DNA of 64,000 nucleotides from Pseudomonadota bacterium (GCA_018240435.1 JAFEFT010000017.1:19168-83167), one strand, 5' to 3'. Positions 46,739 to 56,934 are shown, counted from the first letter of the stretch. Notes: generated by a model not told the origin, from the letters alone. A program made the numbers and translations.

Positions 46739-48787
46739 TCAGCCGCGCAGGGCCGGGTTGTCCCAGCCCGGCCGCGGCGTGAAGCGGGCGCCGTACTGGC
46801 CCTGCAACGCCTCCAGTTTCGCCTTGAGCACGTCGGCGCCGACGGCGCGGATATGCGCGATCGGGCCGCCACGGAACGGCGCGAAGCCGGTGCCGAAGAT
46901 GACGCCGGCATCGAGCAGATCGGCATCGTCGACCACGCCATCGTGCAGCGCGGCGACGGCTTCGTTGAGCATCGGCAGGATCAGGCGATCTTCCAGATCG
47001 GCTGGAATCTGATAGCCATTCGGCAGCGGCGGCTTGACCGCCTTGCCGTTCTCCCATTTGTAGAAGCCCTGGCCATCCTTGCGGCCGCGGCGATTGCCGG
47101 CGAGGCGATCTTCCAGTCCGGCCGGAATCTGCATGCCGAGGAAATCGCCGAGGATCTTGCCGACGCCGGCGGCGACATCCAGACCGACGGTGTCGATCAG
47201 CTCGACCGGCCCCATCGGCATGCCGAAACCGAGCGCCGCCTTGTCGATCGCAGGGCCAGGGATGCCCTCGCTCACCGCCGTCATCGCCTCGAGCATGTAT
47301 GGCACGAGGATGCGATTGACGAGAAAGCCCGGCGTGCCGGCGACCGGAATCGGCAGCTTGTCGATGGCGCGGCAGAACGCGGCCAGCCGCCGCTCCGTTT
47401 CCGGCGCGAGTGCGGGATGGCGGACGATTTCCACCAGCGGCATCAGCGCCACCGGATTGAAGTAGTGCAATCCGGCGAAGCGCGCCGGTTGCGCCAGCTT
47501 CTCGCCCAGTGGCGCCAGCGGGATCGACGAAGTGTTGGAGGTGATGATGGCATCGGGCCGCAACTGCGGCTCGATGGCGGCGTACAGATCTTGCTTGGCC
47601 TGCATGTCCTCGAAGATCGCCTCGATGACGAGCTGCGCCTTGCTGGCGCCGGCGCCACCGACATCGGCGTTCAGGCGGGCGCGGGTTTCGCTGCGCTGGG
47701 TGTCGTCCTTTATTTTTTTTGCGTACAACGCATCGGCGCGTTGCAGCGCCGGCTCGATGTAGCGCATCTCCCTATCCTGCAAGCTGACATCGAAACCCTT
47801 GAGCGCGCACCACGCGGCGATGTCGCCGCCCATCACGCCGGCACCGACGACGTGCACATGGCGGATGCCATGCTCTTTGCCGCCGAGCGATTTGAGCCGA
47901 TCTTGCAGGAAGAACACGCGCACGAGATTGCGCGCGGTGGGCGTCTTGGCCAGTTTGGCGACGGTGCGCGCCTCGGCCTTGAGCCGCGCGCTCATGCTGC
48001 CGCCGCTGCGTCGCCAGGTTTCGATCAACGCATACGGCGCGGGATAGTGCGCCTTGCGCGCCTTGCGCGCGACCTGCTTGACCAGCATCGGCGCGAGGAT
48101 CTGCCGCGCGAGCCAGGTGTTGGTCGCCCACGCCAACAGCCGCGTCTTGAAGGGTGCCTGGATGCGTCGGCCGGCGAGCTGCACGGCGGCGTCCAGCAAC
48201 AGCGTCGGCTCGACCACCTTGTCGACCAGCCCCATCGCCAGCGCGGCCTTGGCCGACACGCTGCGGCCGGTCAGCATCAGATCCATCGCCGCCGGCGCGC
48301 CGAGCAAGCGCGGCAGACGCACGCTGCCGCCCCAGCCCGGATAGATGCCGAGTTTGATCTCGGGCAGGGCGATGCGGGTGGATGCTTCATTGCTGGCGAT
48401 GCGATGCCGGCAGGCCAGCGCCAGTTCGGCACCGCCGCCCATGCAGTGGCCGTGGATCGCGGCGACGGTCGGAATCGGCAAGCTGGCGAGCTTGCCGTAG
48501 ATCGACTGGCCGCGGCGCAGCACCTCCTCGATGCGGCCGGTCGCATCGAAACTCTGGAACTCCTTGACATCGGCACCGGGCGCGAAACCGCCGGCCTTGC
48601 CCGAATGGATCACCACCGCTTTGGGTGGTTCGATGACGATGCGCTCGATGATTTTTTCGAGCTCGCCGAGCACCGCCTGCGAGATCGCATTGACGGCCGA
48701 ATCGGCGCGATCGAGCGTGAGCAACAAGATGCCGTCGGCGCGCAGCTCGCTGCGCCAGTGGCGGAAACGCAGTCCATCGAAGAGCAT
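46739..48787 (-). CDS. FadB/FadJ-type bifunctional enoyl-CoA hydratase/3-hydroxyacyl-CoA dehydrogenase
   Basis: 682 residues. The N-terminal 190 residues form a crotonase domain (IHGHCMGGGAELALACRHRIA; LPEIKLGIYPGWGGSVRLPRLLG with the catalytic Glu). From about residue 310 comes the NAD-binding 3-hydroxyacyl-CoA dehydrogenase domain (HVVGAGVMGGDIAAWCALKG; HYFNPVALMPLVEIV with the catalytic His; GTPGFLVNRILVPYM). It hydrates and oxidises intermediates of fatty acid beta-oxidation. No thiolase gene adjoins it, unlike the fadBA operon. It converges with glmM, with stops touching. Confidence 0.94.
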   Translation of the reverse strand: MLFDGLRFRHWRSELRADGILLLTLDRADSAVNAISQAVLGELEKIIERIVIEPPKAVVIHSGKAGGFAPGADVKEFQSFDATGRIEEVLRRGQSIYGKLASLPIPTVAAIHGHCMGGGAELALACRHRIASNEASTRIALPEIKLGIYPGWGGSVRLPRLLGAPAAMDLMLTGRSVSAKAALAMGLVDKVVEPTLLLDAAVQLAGRRIQAPFKTRLLAWATNTWLARQILAPMLVKQVARKARKAHYPAPYALIETWRRSGGSMSARLKAEARTVAKLAKTPTARNLVRVFFLQDRLKSLGGKEHGIRHVHVVGAGVMGGDIAAWCALKGFDVSLQDREMRYIEPALQRADALYAKKIKDDTQRSETRARLNADVGGAGASKAQLVIEAIFEDMQAKQDLYAAIEPQLRPDAIITSNTSSIPLAPLGEKLAQPARFAGLHYFNPVALMPLVEIVRHPALAPETERRLAAFCRAIDKLPIPVAGTPGFLVNRILVPYMLEAMTAVSEGIPGPAIDKAALGFGMPMGPVELIDTVGLDVAAGVGKILGDFLGMQIPAGLEDRLAGNRRGRKDGQGFYKWENGKAVKPPLPNGYQIPADLEDRLILPMLNEAVAALHDGVVDDADLLDAGVIFGTGFAPFRGGPIAHIRAVGADVLKAKLEALQGQYGARFTPRPGWDNPALRG

Positions 48788-48968
48788 GGCAATCCTCGCG
48801 ATGCGGGCTGGGCGCGGCCGTGGCGGCGGCGCGATCCGCGGCAGGGTAACCGATCGTTTCGGAGCGATCGCTCGAAACGAGCATGACCTCCGGCGCTTAC
48901 CTCGGCGCCCGATGCCCGTATCATCGCACCCGGGCGCGGCGATGGCGGCAGCGGAGGTAGCGGCGTCC

Positions 48969-48996
48969 GGAACTTTTCTCGCGCGCCACGGTCATT
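48969..48996 (+). promoter_or_regulatory. sigma-E type promoter of rpoE
   Basis: GGAACTT (48969-48975), 16-base spacer, TCATT (48992-48996). The -35 matches the sigma-E consensus (GGAACTT) exactly and the spacing equals that of autoregulated rpoE promoters. It lies about 42 bases before rpoE. The same -10 with the same spacer occurs before mucD. Confidence 0.8.
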
Positions 48997-49037
48997 GTCG
49001 GTGACCCAGGGCCGTGCGCTAAGGAGTCAAGGCGCGG

Positions 49038-49631
49038 ATGGGCGAAAACGAACTCGACCAGGCACTGGTCCAGCGCGTGCAGCGCGGTGATCGGGCGGCG
49101 TTCGACCTGCTGGTACGCAAGTACCAGAGCCGGGTCGTGGCGCTGATCGGCCGCTACGTGCACGACTGGAACGAGTGCCAGGACGTCGCGCAGGACACCT
49201 TCGTGCGCGCCTGGAAGGCGCTGGCGAACTTCCGCGGCGACGCGCAGTTCTACACATGGCTCTACCGGATCGCCGTGAATACCGCCAAAAACCATCTCGT
49301 CGCCAGCAACCGCCGCCCGCCCGCCGAGGACATCGACGTCGCCGACGCGGTGAACTTCGCCGGTGCCACCCGCCTGCGCGACGACGACACCCCCGAGCAC
49401 GAGCTGCTGCGCGAGGAAATCGAACGGACGGTGGCGGCGACGGTGGCGACATTGCCCGAAGAATTGCGCGTTGCGGTGACGCTGCGCGAAGTCGATGGCC
49501 TGAGTTACGAGGAAATCGCCGAAAAAATGCGCTGTCCGATCGGCACCGTGCGCTCGCGGATCTTCCGTGCGCGCGAGGCGATCGACGAAAAACTGCGGCC
49601 CCTGCTGGATTCCGATCGGGTGCGCCCATGA
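49038..49631 (+). CDS. rpoE: extracytoplasmic sigma factor RpoE (AlgU type)
   Basis: 197 residues from ATG 49038, with AAGGAG 11 bases upstream. Sigma region 2 (QALVQRVQRGDRAAFDLLV...YVHDWNECQDVAQDTFVRAW) and region 4 (TLPEELRVAVTLREVDGLS...YEEIAEKMRCPIGTVRSRIF) are complete, without a region 3. It directs transcription of envelope-stress genes from GGAACTT-type promoters and is held by RseA. rseA follows with a four-base overlap, and a matching promoter lies upstream, indicating autoregulation. Confidence 0.97.
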   Translation: MGENELDQALVQRVQRGDRAAFDLLVRKYQSRVVALIGRYVHDWNECQDVAQDTFVRAWKALANFRGDAQFYTWLYRIAVNTAKNHLVASNRRPPAEDIDVADAVNFAGATRLRDDDTPEHELLREEIERTVAATVATLPEELRVAVTLREVDGLSYEEIAEKMRCPIGTVRSRIFRAREAIDEKLRPLLDSDRVRP

Positions 49632-50365
49632 ACGAGCACGACATGAACCGCGCCAACAATCCCGTCAACAGTCCCGACCCCGAATTGCTTGAACAGCTGT
49701 CGGCCTTCATGGACGGCGAGCTCGATGGCGAACGTTCGCGCTTCCTGTTGCAGCGGCTGGCGCACGACGAAACCCTGCGCGCGCGCTGGGAGCGCTGGCA
49801 GTTGCAGGCCGGGGCACTGCGCAAGATGGCGCAACCATTGCCGGCCGGGTTTGCACAGGCGGTGGCGCAGGCCATCGACGCCAATGCCGAGGGTGGCCGT
49901 GGGCAGCCGACGATCCGCTTCGCCGGCCGGCGCCGGCGCTGGCTGGGCGGCGCCGCGCTGGCGGCGTCGCTGGCAGTGGCCGGCGTGTTCGCCTACGACA
50001 TGCTGCATGTGCACCAAAGCTTCGCGCCGCCGAAGCTGGCGGACATCGCGCGCCCGGCGCCGGTGGTCATGCCGATCGCGCGTACCGCGCTGGCGATGCC
50101 CGAGCCGACCATCCAGCTCCCGATTCCGGTGCATTCAGGCGTGGTGGTGGCGTTCCGGCAGCCGTTGCGGCCATCGCTGGCGCATGCGCCGGTTGCGCCA
50201 TCGACGCGCTTCGAGCCGTTCCCGCAACCCTACGCCATCGATCCGGAACTCGCCGCATACCTGCAAGGCCGCAAGGCCGGGTCGAGCCGCGACGTGTTCC
50301 GCGACGACGCGGCGAACAACGGCAGCGGTGCCGTGCACGCGGTGTCGTGGTCGGAAACCCCCTGA
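49628..50365 (+). CDS. rseA: anti-sigma-E factor RseA (MucA type)
   Basis: 245 residues. The N-terminal anti-sigma domain (LEQLSAFMDGELDGERSRFLLQRLAHD; WERWQLQAGALRKM) is the family signature. One transmembrane helix lies near 98-117 (WLGGAALAASLAVAGVFAYD), then a Pro-rich periplasmic tail ends the protein. RseA holds sigma-E at the membrane until proteolysis in response to misfolded envelope proteins. The start overlaps the rpoE stop (ATGA). An rseB/mucB gene does not follow; mucD comes next after about 280 bases. Confidence 0.93.
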   Translation: MNEHDMNRANNPVNSPDPELLEQLSAFMDGELDGERSRFLLQRLAHDETLRARWERWQLQAGALRKMAQPLPAGFAQAVAQAIDANAEGGRGQPTIRFAGRRRRWLGGAALAASLAVAGVFAYDMLHVHQSFAPPKLADIARPAPVVMPIARTALAMPEPTIQLPIPVHSGVVVAFRQPLRPSLAHAPVAPSTRFEPFPQPYAIDPELAAYLQGRKAGSSRDVFRDDAANNGSGAVHAVSWSETP

Positions 50366-50393
50366 GGAACCTCCGGGCCCGGCAGCGGTCATT
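50366..50393 (+). promoter_or_regulatory. candidate sigma-E promoter before mucD
   Basis: GGAACCT (50366-50372), 16-base spacer, TCATT (50389-50393), directly after the rseA stop. One mismatch to the -35 of the rpoE promoter and the identical spacer and -10. Transcripts from here would carry about 250 untranslated bases before mucD. Confidence 0.6.
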
Positions 50394-50648
50394 TCCCCGG
50401 CGGACGCAGCGGCGGTGTTCGCCACGTTGGTCGTTCGCGAGCGCGGCCGGGAACTGCCGAGCGCGGGAACCCGCCGGGAAGCGACGGGCGGCCCTGAGTC
50501 GCTCGTGCCGGCGATCGACCCTCGCGCACGTTCCGGCCCGAACCGGGCGACGACGACGCAACGAGGTGGACCGCGCCCGGCCGCTGCCGCGGCCGAATGA
50601 TTCGATGCCATTGCTCCATTCCCCGACCCACAGCCCAGACCCGATGCC

Positions 50649-52109
50649 ATGAACCCATCGCTTGCTCGTTTCGCCCCGATCGCCGCTGCCCTTGCCATCG
50701 CCCTGGCCAGCACCGCCCCGTTGGCGCAGGCCGCCGAAGTCAATCTTCCGGATTTCACCGCGCTGGTCGAACAGGACGGCCCGGCGGTGGTCAGCATCGA
50801 GGCCATCCATGACGGCGGCAAGCGCAAGGCCGCGACGACGCAGGACGACGGCGGCGATGACGACATGCCCGACATCATCAAGCGCTTCTTCGGCCAGCAG
50901 GGCGTGCCGATGCCGATGCCGCGCGCCGACGAGGGCACTGCCATCGGCAGCGGCTTCATCATTTCCGCCGACGGCAAGATCCTGACCAATCATCACGTCG
51001 TCGATGGCGCCGATCGGGTGATCGTGCACCTGGCCGATCGCCGCGAGTTCACCGCCAAGGTGATCGGCAGCGATGCAATGTCCGACGTCGCCTTGCTCAA
51101 GGTGCAGGCCAGCGGCTTGCCCTACCTGAAGCTCGCCAACGCGCGTTCGCTCAAGCCCGGGCAATGGGTGGTGGCGATCGGTTCGCCGTTCGGACTCGAT
51201 CACTCGGTCACCGCCGGTATCGTCAGCGGCGTCGGCCGCAGTTCGCTCGATCCGGGCCAGCAGTATGTGCCTTTCATTCAAACCGATGTGCCGATCAACA
51301 AGGGCAATTCCGGCGGCCCGCTGCTCAACACCAAAGGCGAAGTGGTAGGCATCAACTCGCAGATCTTCAGCATGTCCGGCGGTTACATGGGCGTGAGCTT
51401 CGCCATTCCGATCGAGACCGCGATGAATGCGGTGACCCAGATCGAGGCCACCGGCAAGGTGCGCCGCGGTGTGCTCGGCGTACGCATCCAGCAGGTGACG
51501 ACCGATCTGGCGCATGCGATGGGCCTGGCGCGTACCGGCGGCGCGCTGGTCGCACAGGTCGAACCCGGGACGGCCGCCGCCAGGGCCGGCATCAAGGCCG
51601 GCGACCTGATCACCGCGTTCAATGGCACCACCGTCGACAGTTCGGCGGACCTGCCGCCGCTGGTTGGTGCGCTCGCGCCCGGATCGCGGGCGAAGGTCGA
51701 GGTGTTGCGTGATGGCCGCAAGCTGGAGATCGCGGTCGTGCTCGACGATCTGGCCAATGTCGCTGCAACGCCTCGATCCGTGCCGGCCGGCGAGCGCGGC
51801 GCCAGGGCGGTTGCCAGCGCCGAGACGCTCGGCATGGCCGTGCGCGATCTCGATCCGGCGCAGCGCAAGGCGCTCAAGCTCGACGCCGGGCAGGGCGTGC
51901 TGGTGGCCCGCGTGGTCGATGATGTCGCCCGCCGCGCCGGCCTGCAGGCCGGTGACGTGATCTTGCGTGTAGGCACCAACGAGGTCGGAAGCGCTTCGGC
52001 TTTTGCCGCGGCCACCGCCAGGTTCAAGGCCGGTGACACCGTGATGCTGCTGGTGCGCCGCGACGATCAGACGCGCTTCGTTGCGCTCGGGCCGATCGAG
52101 AAGGGCTGA
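50649..52109 (+). CDS. mucD: periplasmic serine protease MucD (DegP/HtrA family)
   Basis: 486 residues. Signal peptide to about residue 28 (ALASTAPLAQAAE). The trypsin-like domain has catalytic His116 (ILTNHHVVDGA), Asp146 (SDVALLKV) and Ser221 (NKGNSGGPLLN). Two PDZ domains follow (from about residue 270 and 375). It degrades or refolds damaged periplasmic proteins and in Pseudomonas dampens sigma-E signalling. It is third in the rpoE-rseA-mucD unit, with its own sigma-E promoter candidate 260-280 bases upstream. Confidence 0.95.
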   Translation: MNPSLARFAPIAAALAIALASTAPLAQAAEVNLPDFTALVEQDGPAVVSIEAIHDGGKRKAATTQDDGGDDDMPDIIKRFFGQQGVPMPMPRADEGTAIGSGFIISADGKILTNHHVVDGADRVIVHLADRREFTAKVIGSDAMSDVALLKVQASGLPYLKLANARSLKPGQWVVAIGSPFGLDHSVTAGIVSGVGRSSLDPGQQYVPFIQTDVPINKGNSGGPLLNTKGEVVGINSQIFSMSGGYMGVSFAIPIETAMNAVTQIEATGKVRRGVLGVRIQQVTTDLAHAMGLARTGGALVAQVEPGTAAARAGIKAGDLITAFNGTTVDSSADLPPLVGALAPGSRAKVEVLRDGRKLEIAVVLDDLANVAATPRSVPAGERGARAVASAETLGMAVRDLDPAQRKALKLDAGQGVLVARVVDDVARRAGLQAGDVILRVGTNEVGSASAFAAATARFKAGDTVMLLVRRDDQTRFVALGPIEKG

Positions 52110-52128
52110 ATCGGGACTCGGGGCTCGG

Positions 52129-52661
52129 CCAAGCGCCCGCGCACTGATCGCGAGGGTCCCTTCCCCCGCTTGCGGGGGAAGGGCAGGATGGGGGCGGGCT
52201 TTACCGACCACCTGTTCGCTTTGCGTCACAGCGAAAGCGTTCCCCCATCCCAACCTTCCCCCGCAAGCGGGGGAAGGAGGAAACCCAGCGGGACTCGGGA
52301 CTCGGGAATCGGGACCGGGGCTCGGGGCTCGGGGCTCGGGGCTCGGCCAAGCGCCCGCGCACTGATCGCGAGGGTTCCTTCCCCCGCTTGCGGGGGAAGG
52401 AGGAAACCCAGCGGGACTCGGGACTCGGGACTCGGGACTCGGGAATCGGGAATCGGGACCGGGACCAGGACCGGGACTCGGGCTCGGGCTCGGGCTCGGC
52501 CAAGCGCCCGCGCACTGATCGCGAGGGTTCCTTCCCCCGCTTGCGGGGGAAGGGCAGGATGGGGGCGGGCTTTACCGACCACCTGTTCGCTTTGCGTCAC
52601 AGCGAAAGCGTCCCCCCATCCCAACCTTCCCCCGCAAGCGGGGGAAGGAGGAAACCCAGCG
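52129..52661. repeat. three-copy 162-bp element with paired hairpins (middle copy deleted)
   Basis: Copies begin CCAAGCGCCCGCGCACTGAT at 52129, 52347 and 52500. Copies 1 (52129-52290) and 3 (52500-52661) are 162 bases and nearly identical, each carrying two palindromes CTTCCCCCGC-TT/AA-GCGGGGGAAG that flank about 75 bases. Copy 2 (52347-52412) retains only one palindrome, with the segment between the two removed, as expected for recombination or slippage between the stems. Each copy is followed by a G-rich heptamer run. Confidence 0.95.
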
Positions 52662-52747
52662 GGACTCGGGACTCGGGACTCGGGACTCGGGACTCGGGAC
52701 TCGGGAATCGGGAATCGGGAATCGGGAATCGGGAATCGGGAATCGGG
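52290..52747. repeat. G-rich heptamer tandem repeats (GGGACTC, GGGAATC, GGGGCTC)
   Basis: Three runs interleaved with the 162-bp copies: 52290-52346, 52412-52498 and 52661-52747, built of GGGACTC, GGGAATC, GGGGCTC and GGGACCA-like units on the plus strand. Four or more successive GGG tracts with four-base loops make each run able to form intramolecular G-quadruplexes. They sit in the transcribed strand sense between mucD and lepA. Confidence 0.93.
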
Positions 52748-52812
52748 CAGGGCTTGCTGACGGCTACCTGCCTGCCGTCGCCGCTGGAGGTGGCAGTCGG
52801 CAGTCGTCCGTA

Positions 52813-52821
52813 TGCGATAAT
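52813..52821 (+). promoter_or_regulatory. candidate extended -10 promoter for lepA-lepB
   Basis: TG-C-GATAAT, an extended -10 (TGnTATAAT-like) with no good -35 element. It lies 70 bases before lepA, just after the repeat field. Confidence 0.45.
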
Positions 52822-52891
52822 CGGCGGCTACCCCAGTCATCCCGCCTGGGTCGCCCTTGCGGCGTCCTGGCTTTCGCGCGCGCGGCCACCG

Positions 52892-54688
52892 ATGCAACAC
52901 ATCCGCAACTTTTCCATCATCGCCCACATCGATCACGGCAAATCCACGCTCGCCGATCGCATCATCCAGATTTGCGGCGGGCTGGAGGCGCGCGAGATGG
53001 AGGCGCAGGTGCTCGACTCCAACCCGATCGAGCGCGAGCGCGGCATCACCATCAAGGCGCAGTCGGTGTCGCTGCCGTACACCGCGCGCGACGGCAAGAC
53101 CTACCAGCTCAACTTCATCGACACCCCCGGCCACGTCGATTTTTCTTATGAGGTGAGCCGTTCGCTGGCCGCCTGCGAGGGCGCGCTGCTGGTCGTCGAC
53201 GCCGCGCAGGGCGTGGAGGCGCAGTCGGTCGCCAACTGCTACACGGCGGTGGAGATGGGTCTGGAAGTGGTGCCGGTGCTCAACAAGGTCGACTTGCCGA
53301 CCGCCGACATCGACAAGGTCAAGGGCGAGATCGAGGCGGTCATCGGCATCCACGCCGACGATGCGGTGGCAATCAGCGCCAAGACCGGGCTGAACGTGGT
53401 CGAGGTGCTGGAAGCGATCGTGCAGCGCATTCCGCCGCCCAAGCCGCGCGACACCGATCGCCTGCAGGCGTTGATCATCGATTCGTGGTTCGACAACTAC
53501 CTCGGCGTGGTGTCGCTGGTGCGGGTCATGCAGGGGCAGATCAAGCCCGGCGACAAGATTCAGGTGATGTCCACCGGCCGCGTCCATCAGGTCGACGAGG
53601 TCGGCGTGTTCACGCCCAAGCGCAAGGTGCTCGGCCAACTCGGCGCCGGCGAGGTGGGCTGGCTCAACGCTTCGATCAAGGACGTGCACGGCGCGCCGGT
53701 CGGCGACACCCTGACCTCGGCGCAAAACCCCGCCGAGCAGCCGCTGCCGGGCTTTCAGGAGATGAAGCCGCGGGTGTTCGCCGGCCTGTTCCCGGTCGCC
53801 ACCGACGATTATCCGGCGCTGCGCGAGGCGCTGGAAAAGCTGCGCCTGAACGATGCCGCGCTGCGTTTCGAGCCCGAATCTTCCGAGGCGATGGGCTTCG
53901 GTTTCCGCTGCGGATTTCTCGGCATGCTGCACATGGAAATCGTGCAGGAGCGTCTGGAGCGCGAGTACGACCTCGATCTGGTCACCACCGCGCCGACGGT
54001 GGTCTACGAAGTGCTCAGGACCGACGGCGCCGTCGTCACCCTCGACAACCCGGCCAAGTTGCCACCGCCGAATCAGATCGGCGAGATCCGCGAGCCGATC
54101 ATCCTCGCCACCATCCTCACGCCGCCCGAGCACGTCGGCAACATCATCAAGTTGTGCGAAGAAAAGCGCGGCGTGCAGCAGGGCATCCTCTACCTTGGCG
54201 CACAGGTGCAGATCAGCTATGAGCTGCCAATGGCCGAGGTGGTGCTGGATTTCTTCGACCGCCTGAAGTCATGCAGCCGTGGCTATGCTTCGCTCGACTA
54301 CCATTTCGTGCGCTTCGAGGCCGGCCCGTTCGTGCGCGTGGACGTGCTCATCAACGGCGACAAGGTCGATGCGATGAGTCTGATCGTGCATCGTTCGCAC
54401 GCCGACCGCCGCGGCCGCGAGATCACCGAGAAGATGAAGGACCTGATCCCGCGGCAGATGTTCGACGTCGCCGTGCAGGCGGCGATCGGCGCCAACATCA
54501 TCGCCCGCACCACGGTCAAGGCGCTGCGCAAGAACGTGCTCGCCAAGTGCTACGGCGGCGACGCCACGCGCAAGAAAAAGCTGCTGGAAAAGCAGAAGGC
54601 CGGCAAGAAGCGGATGAAGCAGGTCGGCAAGGTGGAAATTCCGCAGGAAGCCTTTCTGGCGGTGTTGCAGGTCGATGGCAATGGCTGA
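52892..54688 (+). CDS. lepA: elongation factor 4 (LepA)
   Basis: 598 residues from ATG 52892; reading further upstream would enter the repeat field, which is not coding. GTPase motifs: [14 protein letters not shown] (G1), RGITIKAQ (G2), DTPGHVDF (G3), NKVDLP (G4). The LepA-specific C-terminal domain ([44 protein letters not shown]) is complete. LepA is a ribosome-associated GTPase affecting translation initiation or ribosome assembly. It is followed by lepB, the ancient lepA-lepB order. Confidence 0.98.
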   Translation: MQHIRNFSIIAHIDHGKSTLADRIIQICGGLEAREMEAQVLDSNPIERERGITIKAQSVSLPYTARDGKTYQLNFIDTPGHVDFSYEVSRSLAACEGALLVVDAAQGVEAQSVANCYTAVEMGLEVVPVLNKVDLPTADIDKVKGEIEAVIGIHADDAVAISAKTGLNVVEVLEAIVQRIPPPKPRDTDRLQALIIDSWFDNYLGVVSLVRVMQGQIKPGDKIQVMSTGRVHQVDEVGVFTPKRKVLGQLGAGEVGWLNASIKDVHGAPVGDTLTSAQNPAEQPLPGFQEMKPRVFAGLFPVATDDYPALREALEKLRLNDAALRFEPESSEAMGFGFRCGFLGMLHMEIVQERLEREYDLDLVTTAPTVVYEVLRTDGAVVTLDNPAKLPPPNQIGEIREPIILATILTPPEHVGNIIKLCEEKRGVQQGILYLGAQVQISYELPMAEVVLDFFDRLKSCSRGYASLDYHFVRFEAGPFVRVDVLINGDKVDAMSLIVHRSHADRRGREITEKMKDLIPRQMFDVAVQAAIGANIIARTTVKALRKNVLAKCYGGDATRKKKLLEKQKAGKKRMKQVGKVEIPQEAFLAVLQVDGNG

Positions 54689-54796
54689 GCCGCAGTCGGT
54701 GCCGCATGACCAATCGCACAGGCGCCGCTCACATCCACCGGTGCAAGATGCAGCGCCGTTCGCCGCGGCGCCGCGCCATCACGAGCATTGCCAACG

Positions 54797-55831
54797 ATGA
54801 GATACGACTTCGCGCTGCTGTTCACCGCCCTCACTGCCCTGACTGGAGCGATCTGGCTGCTCGATGCGCTCGCCTTCGCGCCGGCCCGTCGCCGTCGCCA
54901 GGCCGAGGAGCGGGCGGCCGTCGATGCCGCACACGAGGCCGCCATCACGCGCATCCGCGCCCTGGTGACGAAAGAGCGGCTGGGCGAGGTCGAGATCGGG
55001 CGCAACGAGGCGGGCATCGGCATCGGACTGCCGGCGGCGGCCGATGGCGAGCGATTGCGTGCGGCCTTGGCGCGGGAGATGTCCGAACTGGACGTGCAGG
55101 CCGAGGGCGACGGCCTGCAGGCCAACCTGCGCGATCCGGGCGCGGTCACGCGCGAACCGGTGGTGGTGGAGTACGCGCGCTCGTTCTTTCCGGTGATCCT
55201 GGTGATCTTGCTGTTGCGCTCGTTCGTGGCCGAGCCATACCGGATCCCGTCCGAGTCGATGATGCCAAATCTGCTGATCGGCGACTTCATCCTCGTCAAC
55301 AAGTACGCCTATGGTTTGCGGCTGCCGGTGCTGGACACCAAGATCGTCAAGGTTGGCGAGCCCCAGCGCGGCGACGTGATCGTGTTCCATCCGCCGATGG
55401 CGCCCGATCAGGTGTGGATCAAGCGTGTCGTCGGCTTGCCCGGCGATGTCATCGCCTACGACAACTACCAGCTGACCGTGAACGGGCAGCCGGTGCCGCG
55501 CGAGGAAATCGGCGTCGGGCCGACCATCCACCTGATGGGCAGCCCGACTCCGACGCGCCTGGTGCGCGAGGATTTGCCGGGGCGCAGCCACACCATCCTC
55601 GAGGCCGATATCGCCGGCTCCGATCCGCGCGCCAGCGGCAGCTGGACGGTTCCGGCCGGGCATTACTTCATGATGGGCGACGACCGCGACAACAGCGAGG
55701 ACAGCCGCTTCTGGCCGACCCACTTCCTGCCCGAGGCCAACATCGTCGGCAAGGCCGAGCTGGTGTGGCTGAATCTGGACTTTGCCGCGAAAAAGATGGA
55801 CACCTCGCGGATTGGTACTATCATCCGCTGA
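54797..55831 (+). CDS. lepB: signal peptidase I with enlarged N-terminal insert
   Basis: 344 residues, longer than most relatives in the order. A first membrane helix (about 6-26) is followed by a 95-residue charged segment (30-125), a second membrane helix (128-142), then the catalytic domain: Ser154 in RIPSESMMPN, Lys209 in VWIKRVVGLPGD, and MMGDDRDNSEDSRFW near the C-terminus. It cleaves signal peptides from exported proteins at the periplasmic face. The enlarged segment between helices resembles no domain I know. Confidence 0.95.
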   Translation: MRYDFALLFTALTALTGAIWLLDALAFAPARRRRQAEERAAVDAAHEAAITRIRALVTKERLGEVEIGRNEAGIGIGLPAAADGERLRAALAREMSELDVQAEGDGLQANLRDPGAVTREPVVVEYARSFFPVILVILLLRSFVAEPYRIPSESMMPNLLIGDFILVNKYAYGLRLPVLDTKIVKVGEPQRGDVIVFHPPMAPDQVWIKRVVGLPGDVIAYDNYQLTVNGQPVPREEIGVGPTIHLMGSPTPTRLVREDLPGRSHTILEADIAGSDPRASGSWTVPAGHYFMMGDDRDNSEDSRFWPTHFLPEANIVGKAELVWLNLDFAAKKMDTSRIGTIIR

Positions 55832-55858
55832 ATTCCACGTCCGCCCCGGGGAGGGCAT

Positions 55859-56268
55859 ATGAGTCTGCGCAACCGGCAACACGGCCTCACTTTGATGGGC
55901 TTCGTGATCGTCCTGATCGTGGTCGGGTTCTTTGCCTACATGGCGATGCGGTTGATTCCGATGTACAACGAGTATTCGTCGGTGGTGAAATCGCTGGACG
56001 AGGTCGCCAAGGATCCGATCGCTGCGAACGCAGAGGAGATCAAGTTGCGTGACATGGTCTCACGCCATTTCGAAACCGGTTATGTCAGTTCGATCGATCC
56101 GATGAAAAAGGCATATCCTGATGGTGTCGTGATCAAACGCAGTTCGGAAGGCACATCTCTGAGCGTCAATTACGACGCCAAGGCGCCTCTTTTCTACAAC
56201 GTCTTCCTGGTTGCGCACTTCGAGCACACCGCAACCAATGCTCCCGGCAAACCAATCCCCGGTGGCTG

Positions 56269-56269
<1 letters not shown>
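55859..56269 (+). CDS. DUF4845 single-pass membrane protein
   Basis: 136 residues. The start [20 protein letters not shown] looks like a type IV pilin/prepilin N-terminus but lacks the usual downstream pilin features. One membrane helix (about 11-30) is followed by a small periplasmic domain ([45 protein letters not shown]) that is the DUF4845 family. It lies between lepB and rnc, its standard position, and overlaps the rnc start by one base. The role is unknown. Confidence 0.9.

Positions 56270-56926
<657 letters not shown>

Positions 56927-56934
<8 letters not shown>

Noticed and set aside
52388-52891. 168-codon N-terminal extension of LepA
   Set aside because: It translates G-rich heptamers and palindromes; LepA proteins begin at the ATG at 52892.
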